64,000 nt of DNA, from NCBI GenBank assembly GCA_022495995.1, contig JAFEMH010000161.1:682001-746000 (forward strand), written 5' to 3'. Positions 22,046 through 34,375 of the stretch are shown one piece after another. The notes under the pieces are model-generated. The model worked only from the letters and a program-made list of their open reading frames with translations. It was not told the DNA's origin and made no database searches. Numbering within the stretch: position 1 is the first letter of the stretch; the number at the start of each line of letters is the position of its first letter. This stretch comes from Adenophora triphylla var. japonica (Eukaryota; Streptophyta; Magnoliopsida; Asterales; Campanulaceae). The translations under genes and the position numbers were made by a program.

Positions 22046-22144
22046 TACAAATGCGAAAACAAACGGCGAGACAAACCGCTCCAACGCGAAAGACTGCCAG
22101 ATGCCGGGGCCGCGAGGCCTTTCTCGGATCCGGGCTATTTCAGT

Positions 22145-22162
22145 TGGCGACTCATTGAGGGA
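22145..22162 (+). other. PBS of element A
   Basis: TGGCGACTCATTGAGGGA starts two bases after the LTR end. Its first nine bases are the same as those of the PBS of family E (TGGCGACTCCGCTGGGGA), a form common in Tat-lineage elements. Confidence 0.65.
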
Positions 22163-23486
22163 AAATTTTGTTTTAAAAACTTTTAAACAAAACAAAAAGA
22201 TTTTTAAAACGATGATGAGGGTCAAACTTTCATTTTACCCCTTCCTTTAAGCGTTGTGTGTGTGTGCACGTGCTTCGTTTTTATTTTACAAAAAAAAAAT
22301 AAAAATACAAAAAAAATGCATCAATATACATATGTTCATACATTTAAAATTCTTCAAAAACTTCTGTTTTACTCAGAAAAAGAATTTTAGAGACCGCACA
22401 CTACGCGCTTCTTTGCCTCGGTTACACCGCACACTACTCACTGTATTCTTTGCTTTGGTTACACACTGCACGCTACGCGCACTTTGCCTCGGATACACCG
22501 CACACTACAACCCTCAACCGGAGTGGTCTCGGTTGCAGTCCGTTAGGTCTTCCTAGGCCTCTTGGACGCGCACGGGATCATTCCAAACATCCCATCCTAG
22601 CCAAGCGTCAACCCCACACGTTTGAGTCTTGAGTCACACTCTGTCCGGACTCGGTTGGTTTTTACCCGGTCAGTGTCATACGGCTGGATACATATACCAT
22701 GCCGGCCATTTTTCTCGAGTCAAGGCTCGGAACTCAAGATCCCTTGCGCAAGAAGCGATGAAAGGTCATGCTAAAATCTTGACTGATCTTGATTTCCGAA
22801 GCTACACCCAGCACGATGTTCCGTCCCGGATATACATCCATGCTCGCATGACACCATGTCATCACGCCTTTGATACGTCGGCCATGACAATATGACCCGA
22901 CCAACGCCTAATGTCACGAGATCCCTTGCGCAAGCAAGGCAAGAGAGGTCATGCCGAACTCTTGACCCGATCTTGACTCGGTGGCGACTCGGTTCACTAT
23001 TCACATGGCTAACGCATCAAAACGAACATGACAGGCTCGGTCCTTAGGTTCGATTTTTCTTTTAGGCCGGTGGAAACCGCTTGCACTATAGGACCCTCGC
23101 TGACAGTCCGCACCTGGGATGTCGAAATACGGGTGCAAAACGAGGGGCTTATAGCCGCACGGATGGTCTCCGGCGGACCCGGGATCTAGCATAGTTGCGA
23201 AAAACAAGAGCAATCTTTTCCAACCTACCTAGGATTCTGAGAAAACATGTTTTAAGTAAATTAAAACAACAAAAAAAATCAAAAATAAAAGAAACGGAAA
23301 CCGCATGCCACGTGAGCTTTCCCCTTTTATCCCGTTAGGCCATTCCCGTGTCTAAACCTTGCCCGTCACCCCCTCCAGCGAACCGAGAGTGGTTGAGAAT
23401 ACCCGGGAGCCGCCTTTTCAGTATCGAGGTCACAAGGTCCGATAGCCCTTCCAGTTCAACGGTCCGCACCGTCCGATACTCCCCCA
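22163..23486 (+). other. Leader of element A with internal repeats
   Basis: No ORF. Three loose 50-bp copies with CGCACACTAC...TTTGC-TCGG-TTACAC lie at 22388-22510. A duplicated block with the palindrome CTTGCGCAAG (22743-22752 and 22925-22934) and GGTCATGC...TCTTGA lies 182 bp apart. Confidence 0.6.
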
Positions 23487-25210
23487 TGACGGGATCAACA
23501 GATAACAGTGAGGGAAACGGAACCCCGCCACTAAGGAATCTCCAGACAATGGAGGAGGTGCTGCGAGCCTTCGAAACCATCAAGAAGCGCCAAAAAGAAC
23601 AGCAAGCCTGGATCGTCGACACCCTGTGTCTTCGAGGAACAGTTGCAGTTCCTCAGCCTGACGGGACCTTTGTTCTCATAGAGGACGAAGACATACCGGC
23701 TCCCCCGGTCTCTCAAAGCTATCAGCAAGTTCCGCCTCCGCCAAGCTACGAGACCCCAGCAACGCAAAGCAGCTCTCGCTCAAAGCTCCTCTCGGGCGTC
23801 GGTCAAGCGGCTCCGACATGCCCGCCTCGGCACGGTCGGTTTCCGGCTCTGCACACCAAGCTCGGTACCAACGGCACACATACGTGCACGCTCCGCGAGA
23901 TCCCAATGCATCTCGGTATCCCCAGATTCAATCCTTTGCCTCTATACGAGCCTCGCAATCACAATCAAAAAGTCCCCATGCTTACCAGGGATAGGCATCC
24001 CGAGCGGATATCCCGACATCTCAAGCTTGCCACCTGCTAGTCTCCCAATTGGGGCTAACGAATTATTTCCCCAGTTCCCAAACACAACCCTTAGCGGACT
24101 GGCAATCACGCCCTCAACTTCAACACCCCGGGGTATGGGTTGGTATACACTCAACTACCTCCCCAAGACTCCCGAATGGCGATCCCATCGCCCAATCCAC
24201 CCCCATCTTCGGTTTCCGTCCCCGAAAACGGTAACCCACCTCGCATGCAGTGATCCTCACATGGCTTGGCTGATCGAACAAATGAAAGACATGCAAGGCA
24301 AGCTAGCTAGTTCTCGGAAGGACTCCCTCCTGCCTCTTGATCCGAACAAAGTGGTCCCTCTCCCTCCAAAGTTCAGATGCCGGAAATGGAAAAGTTTGAC
24401 GGGACAGAATGCCCAAAACCCACATAGACACCTACGTCCTGGGTATGAGAGCCAAAGGGGCAACCCTCAACGGATGGCGGATCACTTTCGGCATTCCCTC
24501 AAATCCACAAAGCACTAAGGTGGTTCCTCAATGTGAAGGCGTAAAACCGCTCCACATGGGATCGGATCGGTGAAATCTTCTGGAGAAGTACCGCGCCAAC
24601 CTTGAATGGGAGACAAACCACCATGACACGCAAGCCACCGAACAAAAGGATGACGAACCGGTGGGCGAGTTCTACAAAAGATGGAACTGGAAGCTAAGCG
24701 AGATAATGGATCCACTTTCCAAAGAAGAAGCAGATGGACATCTTCCATTCCCGCCTCAAGCCATCTTTGAGGACCTTGATCGGCCACCATTTCTATCCGG
24801 ATCTCCGTGCCATGGTCAACGCCGGGACAAAGTTTGAAAAGACTCGAGTCTTCAAAAGGCAACAACAACCCCCGCCTCGTCTTACCGTTATCGAACAAAC
24901 ACAGCAACTTCAACCCCGCCCGACCAAAGGAAAGGAAGCCAGGAACGATGCACTACATTCGTAACGGAGCTCAAGTAAACCGCGATCAAGCGGCCCCGAA
25001 GGAATAACAATCCCCTCGCTTCCCACAAGTTCCCAAAGATTTAGATAACTGGAAATGCCCTTGGGTCAAGTATTTGAAGCTTTGGTGAAGCGAAATCTTC
25101 TCAAACCACTCGAGAATTTCCAACCGAAGACTCTCAAACCCAACATGGATATGAGCAAACACCGCGCTCTTCCACAACTACCCCGGCCACACCACCGACA
25201 ATTGCTTCGT
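23487..25210 (+). pseudogene. gag of element A
   Basis: ATG at 23487 starts MTGSTDNSEG. An amphipathic helix follows (EEVLRAFETIKKRQKEQQAW), then a Pro-rich linker (about 23690-24240). The capsid-like part begins near 24360 (VVPLPPKFRC...) and passes through several frames to about 24900. The variant knuckle CxxHNxxxHxTxxC (FHNYPGHTTDNCF) is at 25163-25207. Gag forms the particle that packages element RNA. Frameshifts near 24385, 24430 and 24640 break it. Confidence 0.7.
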
Positions 25211-25599
25211 ACTCAAGCGAGGTGGTCCAGGGCTCATTGAGGAGGAAAATTGGAACGCCCTCGTGGTCCCAATACCATCGGAAATCCATTCCCCGAACGA
25301 CAGGTAAACTCAATAGCCTTTGACGAAACTCCAAGCGAGAGCGGACCCGCAATTTCCGAAACCGTCGGCATGCTTTGTCCCGCTACGGCCCGGGAGCGTG
25401 AAACCGCAGTCAAGAGATTTCGTGACCGGGAATTCCGACAAGAACGCCCAAGGGCCACCGTCTCCCTACGATCTTTGCCCCACCAAGGCATATAAATGGA
25501 TGGATCGAACGTTCCCGAAGAGACCGAGTCAAACGGTAGCACGGGAAGCGGTTTAGCCTTCATGATGATGACTTGCCAATATGTGAGAATCGGCACAAC

Positions 25600-26000
25600 G
25601 AAGCCCTCCTCATCCTCATAAAAATAGAGATGTTCTTCCTCCCGAATGTCTTGATTGATAACGGCTCCGCAGATCAACATCATCGCTTTGAGCACACTGG
25701 CTGAAACGACTCCGCATCGATCGTTCTGCGATAAGGCCTTCACCTCGGGTAATCCGAGCCTACGATTCCACCGCACGACCAATCGTAGGAGTCATCAATC
25801 TAAGGATCCAATTCGACGTACAACCGGAGTCGGTAGAGTTCCAAGTCGTGGAAATCAAACCAACCTTCTCTCGCTTTGTTGGGACGACCTTGGATACATC
25901 GATGAAAGCAGTATCATCTACTCTTCACCAATGCGTGAAATTCATCAATGCCAACGGAGCAATCGAAGTGATCCGCGGAAGCGGTGCAATGGCAAGTGCT
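25600..26000 (+). pseudogene. Protease of element A
   Basis: VLIDNGSAD at 25648-25674 is the Tat-type retropepsin active site (DNGS form). It is followed in other frames by RAYDSTARPIVGVINLRI and MKAVSSTLHQCVKFI, the C-terminal part of the protease domain. The fragments are in different frames, so the protein is broken. Confidence 0.65.
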
Positions 26001-27079
26001 TGGCCAGAAGCTATGACCCGAAGAAGGTCCCGACATGACCGAATACTCTTCTCCGAGATGATTCTCCTACCCCGTCCCGCTACGAAGTGGATCCTTACAT
26101 CCACGCTCTAAGCCGCGACGAGCCGGAAATTGAAGAACTCATGGGTCGGGATGACAACTCGATATATGCGGCGTGAAGAATGCTTCGAGAGAGGATCAAG
26201 AGATGGGTGCCCTAATGGAGATTGATCGAGGAGTAGACCCTTACTTCGCCGAAAACCCTCTTGCAACCGGCTCATCACCGATCCCCGGTACAAGACAACC
26301 CTCTAGCCGAGCACTCTCGGATCTTACTGTGGACAAATGCATCACAGCTTAGTTCAATTCAACATTCCGGTGTCCGACCCGGACGAACAATGGCGCAACC
26401 TCCTCCAAGGCTTAATCGGGGAAGGAGATATAGCATGTCCGCTCGAATCGGACATTGTAAACGTTGTCCAAGCAAAGATCCCGGATAAAGAAGCGGATTC
26501 TATGAAAGTGATCAACATCGGCAAGAATCCACTCCGAATCGCCGAGTGCTTCGCCCTCCTAGAAGTAGCCCTCGGCGACTTCTATCATCAAAAACCCCAA
26601 GGGACTGGTGGCAACACTAATGGAGGGACATCATCGGGAGCAGCCAAAAACCTCCGCAATCTGGTTTGAAATCGAATCGCATGCAAGCTACTTTCCGGGA
26701 CTCATGCCAAGGGAAGATTGGCCACCTGAACCAGCACCACTCCCTCTAGAGCTACAGCCATCCGAGAGTAATGAAGCCTGGTCCAATCCCTCGTCGCCTA
26801 TAGTCTAGCTTCGAGTCTTGTTGTCTGTGTATTCACATCTTTTGAGTCTTTTGACGGCCTTACGCCCGACGATTGTGAATCTTTGATCAACAATGTACAG
26901 TCTTCACGCTTTCAATAAAAGGTCCGACCTTCCTAAAAAATCATCTCATTGCATCTTTGACAAATGATGATATTAACTAATCAAAACAAGTTAATAACAA
27001 TTCATCTATACAAAAGAAAAACACATTAATTAAATAAATGCATCAAGCAAACATTTAAGCATGTTGTCAAACGAGAGAA
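26001..27079 (+). pseudogene. Protease-integrase interval without RT
   Basis: An open frame at 26337-26669 (VSDPDEQWRNLL, MKVINIGKNP) could be the linker that normally leads into RT. No RT box (Y-V/I-D-D) or RNase H motif was found in any frame. A stop at about 26806 is followed by a T-rich stretch with AATAAAAGG at 26914, like the 3' end of a transcript, then AT-rich sequence to 27060. In related elements RT and RNase H would need over 2 kb here. Confidence 0.5.
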
Positions 27080-28400
27080 AAACCGGGCCCAAGCTGCCGA
27101 GAAGGTTTTAATCACAACGATTTGCAAGATTGCTGAAGAGCCAAAGAGACGCAAGTCCGACGCCATTTCCAGCACAAACCAGATCTTCCAATACCTCAAG
27201 AACGGGGAAGCCACCTTCATAAACAAGGGAGACCCACACACGGAAGGGGTCAAAACTAAGAGCATCATGGCCCTAAAACGCCTCGCCTCTCACTTCGTCA
27301 TCCTCGGGGACATGCTATACAAGAAACGCTACCATGGGCCACTCCTACGCTGCATCAGCCAAGAAGAAGCAAGCAAGTTCATGAACGAAGTCCACAATGG
27401 GGCTTGCGGTCCCCACATGAACGCCGAGCCCCGATGCAAATCATTCTCGGGATGGGCTACTCTTGGATCTCCATGGAGCGGTGCATCCACTTTGTCCGAA
27501 GCCGCGACAAGTGCCAACGGTTCTCCAACCTCAATCATCTGCCGCCCCACGATCTCTACTGCATGACTACACCTTGGCCATTTGCCACTTGGGAATTGAC
27601 GTCATCGGGAAAATCGCTCCGCCGAGCGGCAACGGTCACGAGTTCATCTTAGTAGCCATCGACTACTTCACCAAATGGGTCGAAGCCAAGTCCTACAAGG
27701 TACTCACCTCCAAGAAGGTCGCGCATTTCCTTAAGGAAAACATCATGCGCCGATACGGCATCCCAAATGAGGTCATATCGTACAATGGCTCACACTTCGA
27801 AGGAGTTCGACAGACCGCCGGCTGAATTCAAGATCACACGCCACAAATCTTCTCCCTACCGGCCACAAACAAACGGCGCCGTGGAAGCGCAAACAAAACC
27901 CTCGAACGGATCATCCGAAAAATGACCACCCGAGGACGAGATTGGCCCGAGAAGCCGCACCTTGCACTTTGGGGCTACCGCACATCGGTCGAATGGCCAC
28001 GGGAGAAACCCCATTTGCCACGACGTACGGGATGGAAGCAATTCTTCCCATCGAGTTAGAAATTCCCTCACTCCGAGTCTTCTGGAAAATGACATCAACG
28101 AAGTTGAATGGCTCGAAGCCGACACGACGAATTGGCTCACGCTAGACGAGCGACGACTAAAGGCCATGGAACACGTCCGAGCCTATCAAAGCGGGATGGC
28201 TAGAGCTTTCGACAAGAAAGTCAAATCCCGAGACATCGGGAAGGCGACCTTGTACTCAAAGAAAAGCCTCCCACTCGAACCAACCCACTGGGAAAATGGG
28301 AACCCACATGGATCGGCCCTTACTTGGTTCAAAAGATCTTCTCCGGGAGGCGCCATGAAGCCGACGGACCTAGACGGCAATCCCTTCATGAATCCGGTCA
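27080..28400 (+). pseudogene. Integrase of element A, with altered catalytic site
   Basis: An N-terminal region (LKRLASHFVILGDMLYK) leads to the HHCC domain (HNGACGPH at about 27391; DKCQRF at about 27508). The core has IDYFTKWVEA with the first Asp at 27661-27663. The second catalytic position reads TAC (Tyr) at 27781-27783 where NGS normally follows Asp. The Glu is kept (NGAVEA, 27894-27896). A C-terminal part runs to about 28390 (ETPFATTYGMEA, ARAFDKKVKSRDIG). Several frameshifts are present. It is inactive on two counts. Confidence 0.75.
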
Positions 28401-29640
28401 ACGGAAGCAAACTTCGCGAGATACTTCGCCTAAAGAAGAACAACCGTGAATCTCTTGGCACTCCATGTAGTGTCGAACTACGTGCACTGAGCCCTCTAGT
28501 CCTGGGGAACGTAGGCAACCTTAATTGGTCCGGTCTAAAAATACACAAAAAGTCAAAAGTTTGAATGTCAATCAAGACCTCCATCAAGCTACGCACTTTT
28601 CAAGAACACGCCCCAAAGAAGTCACCTTGACCAAGTCAAACGACGGCGGCAACATCAAAGGACATCCGAGGGTCACTCAAAGATCAAACGACCGACTCGT
28701 ATGCGCTTCCAAGCCGGGGGCTTGTCTTCGCCCTCACGCGCTTCAAAAAAAAAGAGCTCGAGCAAGGGCTCACAAAAAAAAAAACAAAGCAAACAAAAAA
28801 AAAGAAGAGCTCGAGCAAGGGCTCACAAAAAAAAGAAGCTCAAGCAGAAGCTGCAAAAAGAGGTCAAGAGCCCGACGCCAACAAGAGGCAAGGAAGCTGC
28901 AAAAAAGACCATCAAAACGACTTGTCAGGGGATCATTCAACCTCCCGAACACAAAGCCTAAGCAAAAGGGATTGCCGTCATGGCCCAGACTGCTTCAGCC
29001 CGCAAATGCAACAGAAAAGTCCAAAGATGGACGCCGACAAAGTGCACAAAAGAAACAAAGGCAAACAAGAGATCTTGCGTCTCGACAAAGCTTTAAAAGT
29101 AAATCACAAATCACTAACGGTTACAACATTTCTTGATGAGTTCAAGCACGGTCTACTCTCAAGTTCACAACATGCTAAAAGACAACTTAATACATTTAAC
29201 AAATAATGTGTTTGCAATGCAATGAATGGATACCTAGGAGGTCATTCCGCGCCATCTGCGCTTGTCCCCTCGCCATTCTTTCCTTTCTTCCCTCGTCCCC
29301 GGCGAGTCTTCTTTCGCTCCACGTGAACCAACTCTGCGTCTCTCAGTCCGAGATCAGGGGTCCTCCCCGTAGAGTCAAACAATCCAGTAGCTCTCAGGGC
29401 TTCATTCGCCCGTGCTTCGGCTCGGATCTCCTCCCTGCGAGTCCGTAGCAGAGGACCTCTCCTGTCGGCCGGTCAACTCTAGTCTCGTAATCAAACAAAG
29501 TGTCTCCCGTCACATCCAAAGGGTCGGACCGTGCTTCGGCACTCCTAAGGCAATAGCTACTACGGCAAACCGGTCCCGAGAATCGCTACACGCCCGCTCT
29601 CCAAGACCACTTGGGACTGCCCAACACGCCGCTCATACTG
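28401..29640. other. Spacer with Lys/Arg-coding low-complexity repeats
   Basis: At 28750-28910 a purine-rich tract repeats AAGAGCTCGAGCAAGGGCTC two to three times between A-runs. The long ORFs here are products of that composition. The rest shows no recognisable gene. It separates pol from the oppositely oriented genes. Confidence 0.5.
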
Positions 29641-29649
29641 TGCCAGTGC

Positions 29650-30756
29650 GAGTCGTCAATACGACGCTCCCCCGACGTCTAAAGAGTACCACAGAGGGAA
29701 AGCGGAATACTTCCATACCCTCGGAAAATACAAGAAGCGCACTGAAGCCGCCATACAAAGAGGAACTACCTCCGCATTAGCAAGGTCATCCTGCACCAAC
29801 AAAGGCTCCTGCTTCATCCCAAACCGCAGGAAACAAGCGACGGAATATAAAAGGAAGACCAAGACAAACTCGAACTCGACGACATAGGACCCTTCCTGAA
29901 AGACCCTCCTAGTCTCAATCCTCCAGTGAGGAACCCACCGGCGGATCCGATACGTACCAAGCCGTGCCATCCATCTCTCCCGTGCGGATCGATCCATATC
30001 CAACACAAGAGGTCGGCGAGCTAATGACCACGGGCTAAACGACGTCGGAGCCTCGGGCATGGCCTGAAGTCTCTCTCGCAGCCACAAGGTGGGCAAAGTG
30101 GGGCTTCCCCTCTCATAAAACGATCCCCGGTCGCGGACGATCGATACCATGAAGAGTCTCCCCCGGCACCAACGGGACAATATCCTCTCCGGCTCTGCGG
30201 TGCCCTACCACATCTAGCAAAGCCCCATCACAAATGCCAAGGAGCCGACTGTGAAAAGCGTCGCCATCACGCACAAGGCGAATGCATCCCAAGAGACGTC
30301 ACTCTCATCATCAACCATGAACCGCTCCGGCAGCTCGTAAATGTCGATATGACCCGAATCAAGGATCATGCCCCGCACTTCTTCCAACGAAGTACGAAGA
30401 AAGCCTGCAAGCTTCACGCTTACAAGCAAAGACCACCAATCAAAGGAAGCGAGATGGCCTCCACCTCCGGTCCTCCAATCAAAGCCCGAAAATCCTCAAA
30501 AGTGGGCACCATTTCATTGTAGGAGAAACAAGACACGTGCCTCCTAACATCCCAGAACTTCGCGGCGGCCGCTACAAATCCCAATCGGGAACCAACTCCT
30601 TAAAAGACCAAACCGAGCAAAGACGAAACCTTACCTCGAAAGCCCGTCTACGATGCCTCATACGGCGCCGCATCCACGTTTTCAACGCTCAAGAAAGTGT
30701 GCTTGCCTCTCCTGCGAAAGCCTCGGCAAAATTCTAGGGACGTACGAAGAATCCAT
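29650..30756 (-). pseudogene. Antisense gene 2 of element A
   Basis: The first ATG on the minus strand downstream of the palindrome pair is at 30754-30756 (MDSSYVPRILPRLSQERQA). The frame soon stops and a donor-like GAGGTAAGG follows near 30640. Later pieces are 30214-30429 (GMILDSGHIDIYELPERFMV, then a hydrophobic stretch) and 29656-30180 (LPTLWLRERLQAMPEAPTSF, RRWVPHWRIETRRVF). The look and antisense position suggest the plant retroelement-associated DUF7745-like proteins. I am not certain of the family, and the function is unknown. Frameshifts and stops are many. Confidence 0.5.
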
Positions 30757-30846
30757 GGAAAAAATGGAGGTTCCTAGAGAAAATGGGGAAGAAAGCTCGA
30801 AAATGGCTGCAAATGGGGAAATGGGGAAGAACCGGACACTGGAAAG

Positions 30847-30920
30847 CATTTATCTCCTTCCCAAAAGCAAGGTTGGTCCGTACGGACCTCTTTGCATGCT
30901 AAGTATGTCCGTACGGACCT
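30847..30920 (-). promoter_or_regulatory. Promoter of antisense gene 2: paired palindromes
   Basis: GGTCCGTACGGACC at 30875-30888 and GTCCGTACGGAC at 30907-30918, centres 31 bp apart. On the minus strand a TATA-like GATAAATGC follows (30847-30855), then a leader to the ATG at 30756. Confidence 0.55.
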
Positions 30921-31239
30921 CCTTGCAAAAAGAACTCATTTCCCAAAGAACAAGATAACAACCACCGTCCTCGCAGACCTTGCTCCAAACTGCCCAAACA
31001 CTGGCCAAAGCCATTCCCGGCAAACATACACTACCCACAAACGCACTCTCAGCTCACGTGGCATGCACAAAATAAAAAATAATAATAGCAACCATTTCTA
31101 GGACAAATCCCGGGAATCACAAAAATGACATTACATCTTAAAATAAAATACTGTTTGCCGTGCAAATACGAGTGTTTTATTACAGGTACATCAAATGTCT
31201 GTTGCTAAACAAAAAAAAAAGAGGGAAAGCAAATGAATA

Positions 31240-34200
31240 CTAATCAGACTCCTCAGCATCATCATCCTCGCCGAGGTCCTCCAAAGAAAAGTCGGGCATT
31301 CCAGCGAACTCGCCCGTCACATCCTCGTCGTCAGAATACCGAGCACCCGCCGGAGGCTCCCACGAAAAGTAATCCGAAGGATCAAATCCGGCGAAAGGGT
31401 CAAAGAAGGAAGGCTCTGACGAACCCTCACCCTGGGCATCCTGCTGAGGGAAGAACTGGTAAAGGGTCTGCGGCCTCGGAGCTCCCGAAGATGTCCCGGC
31501 ATCCATGCTATGCCGCCCCCTCGAAGGCCCCTCCTGCTGCGGCTCCGGCTCGGCTCTAGGCGGAGGAACGTCCACAGAATGCCTCGAAGGCATAGGCTCG
31601 TACGCCGGCACGCGTCGCGAAGACCGGCAAGATATCTTCGAAGCCATCTTCTTCGCAAACGACCTCATCGCCACGTAACGGCGAGTCAGCATATCATAGG
31701 CTCTCCCCTGACTCCGTAACAAGCGCCCAAGGAAACGCTCAAAGCAATACAAGCTTACACTCGACAACAAAAAGAGAAAAATACGTAAAGATGCCAAGAT
31801 GGAAAAGAGTCGCACACTCACCGATCTATCGGGTCCACTCGTATGCAGCAGAGCTCGCTCCGAACGGCATGCAGACACCCTCCTCCTCGATCCGTCCCCA
31901 CTGACATACGTGAAATCCGGCCCCGGCATCGAAACCTCTCGGGAGCTCGCGGCGCCTCTCTCTCCTCGCCACTGCGGCGCCCTCGCCTTCCTCCTCACGA
32001 AGGCCCCGTACTCCTCTCCATACAAGATGAACGCCTCGGCGCCGACACCGCCAAGGTACCTCTCAAAATCGAGCACGTCCATGTCCCGGAATCAAGCATC
32101 CCAAAGGGAGGGTCCCTGAGCCACGGGAAGTACACCGGGCCATGCCGCGTAAGACCCGCCTCCCGCATACATAACATCGCAGTCAAGCCCCGCAAAGATC
32201 TTCCGCCGCGCCGTCACTCCGGGAGCCCCTCAAACTCATCCCCTCATACCGAGCCCACGGGAACAAAACGAACCCTCCGGGCTACCCTCTCCGTATGCTC
32301 CCGCACATCCCCGTAGGCGATGGTGAGCTTCCCCCGCCGGTCCTCCTCTTCCTCGCCGTACGAGCCTGCCTCCAAAGATAGCAGGTACGCAAAGAATGTA
32401 CCCGGATCTCTATCCCACGGGAAGCACTGGAAAACCTCATAAAACCACACCTGTGACAAAAACAGAAAAGGCTCAGTGCAAAAGAAAACGGATAAAAGAC
32501 AAGTTGCTAAATCAAAGACAGCAATAAACTCATACCTCCAAAGCAAAGTCAAAACAGGCCAACGAATCAGCTACACCCCCGGCTAAACCGGTCCAAGGAA
32601 AAGTAGAGCTCGGCCAAGCCCGCCCGCCCCAAGCAATATCACGCACCTATCCAGGTCAATCAAGCTCTCCAACAGAGCAAAGGGAGCCGCGGTCGCGTGG
32701 TTCGAGAACAAAGTCTCTGACAAAGGCATACCACAAAAAGGAGCGCGCCAACCGCTCCGCCGTCACCCGGCCGGTCCCCCGAACATAGGCCCCAATGCCG
32801 GCCGTGATCTTCGCCCACATCACTATACAACATGCCTGTGCCCTCGCGAGGACGAGGCTCAAAGCCCAAGCAGCTCGGTCAACACAACATCGGAGATCAT
32901 ATCTCTCCACCGCACCGGCCCTCCTTTGAAGGAAAGCCCGCGATCGCAAAGAAAGTCGGTCGGCGTCACCGTCACCTCTCCCCACTCGATGGAAGGTGTG
33001 AGTGGTATCCCACCGCACTCGTAAAGGCCAAGGAAGACGCTCTTGTTCTTCCTCGTGTCGAAACCCCACTGTGTTCTCAACGAACACACCTGTGCCGTAA
33101 GCGTAAACCACCTCCGGACTCGCCTACCGTCCACGGAAATATCGTGCATCCGCCGCCATACCAACAACAGCCTCGAGCGATCCCCGAAGTCTTCATCCTC
33201 TTGGCCTTCCCGCCATAAGCTCCCGCATCCCGCAGTAAACACAAAGAAAGGTACGTCAATCACAAGCATTTAATACAAAACAAAAGGCACAAAAGTCCGT
33301 CCCAACACCTAAAGCCATGAAAATAACCCGTCACAAAACACGGCACACATTGCACATATTTTTCACATATAACCCGTCACAAAACACGGCACACATTGCA
33401 CATATTTTTCACATATATCCCGTCACAAAACACGGCACATGTCGCACATAATTTTCACATATATCATACATATAATTTTTCCCATGCAGTCCGTCACAAA
33501 AACACGGCACACACTGTACACATTTTCTCAAAAGAAAAAAAAGGGGGGGGATTAAACCCTACACGACACATTTTCAAAAAAGTCCGTCCCAACACGGAAA
33601 GCCATGAAAATAACCCGTCACAAAAACACGGCACATATTGCACATATTTTCCCCACAAAGTCCGTCACCCAAAAACATGGCACACACGGCACGACACATA
33701 TACATAACACATTTTTTCAAAAAATCCGTCCCTACACGGCACACACTTTCAGACAAAACCCGTCACAAAACACGGCACATGTCACATTTTTTCACAAAAT
33801 TTGTCACTACACGACAAACTTTTCTCATAATGTACATACATAAATAGCATACGGTACAAAACACCAAAGCATGCATTTCATTAGAGAGGCACTTTATTTT
33901 CACAAATAAAAGCTAATCTACACATTTCTGCACAAAATACACATACCCACAATTTTTACATGTCCATTTTCAACAATTCATCAAGAATTTCACAAAAAGG
34001 CATAAAAAATAACAAAAAATTCAAAAATGCGAAAAACTAAAACCTAGTTCTAGCATTCAAAAATTCGAGCAGGGAATCAAAACGGAACGGATTTCTTACC
34101 TCCCCAACGTTCATAGAGCGACGATTGTGCACCTCCGGATTCGGATACAAGACATCCGGTTCTTCAAGATGGAACGAATGAGATCCAATTTCTTTGAAGC

Positions 34201-34265
34201 TCCATCCGTTGCTCGACCACCTCGATCAAGCGTTGACGACGACTCCTTCGAGATCCTTCAGCCAT
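31240..34265 (-). pseudogene. Antisense gene 1 of element A
   Basis: ATG at 34263-34265 gives MAEGSRRSRRQRLIEVVEQR. After a frameshift a family-like stretch ends in NRRSMNVGE and a donor GAG|GTAAGA at about 34096. A probable intron (33300-34095) carries tandem repeats. Coding pieces resume at 32859-33269 (GLYECGGIPLTPSIEWGEVT, TPTDFLCDRGLSF), 32244-32552 and 31240-32082. The last has FERYLGGVGAEAFILYGEEY, a Ser/Pro/Gln-rich linker and a very acidic end (LEDLGEDDDAEESD). It has no known catalytic motif. Its acidic tail and basic start suggest binding rather than catalysis, which is inference. The frames are broken. Confidence 0.55.
33300..33845. repeat. Tandem repeat, about 46-bp unit, in an antisense-gene intron
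   Basis: CCCGTCACAAAACACGGCAC followed by a CACATATTTT tail starts at 33327, 33373 and 33419 (46-bp period). It continues with more variable copies at about 33490, 33582, 33615, 33660, 33725, 33758 and 33797. Confidence 0.8.
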
Positions 34266-34375
34266 GGCAAGCAATTCAAGCAAAAAATTGTTGATTTTGG
34301 TTAACAATGGAGGATTTTCTCTTTTTCTCTCTCTCTGGTTCACGCATGGAAGAAGAAGGAATGGGGAAGGGCTCG

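Larger units (their letters stand above)
20727..22142 (+). repeat. 5' LTR of element A
   Basis: It starts TGTAAGTACCCC and ends GGGCTATTTCA, 1416 bp. It contains four copies of the GGTCCGTACGGACC palindrome, a TATA box, CCGAGG-rich repeats (21260-21430), four loose copies of a 40-bp CGCCGAAACTC-CGCCCGAG unit (21480-21640), a CA microsatellite (21820-21842) and the hairpin module (21875-21954). Confidence 0.8.

Noticed and set aside
26337..26669. Reading this ORF as a reverse transcriptase remnant
   Set aside because: No RT motif is present in any frame. It fits, at best, the linker before RT.
28525..29136. A 203-codon Lys/Arg-rich ORF
   Set aside because: It is produced by purine-rich repeats and A runs. 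No domain is visible, and frame changes do not matter to its look.
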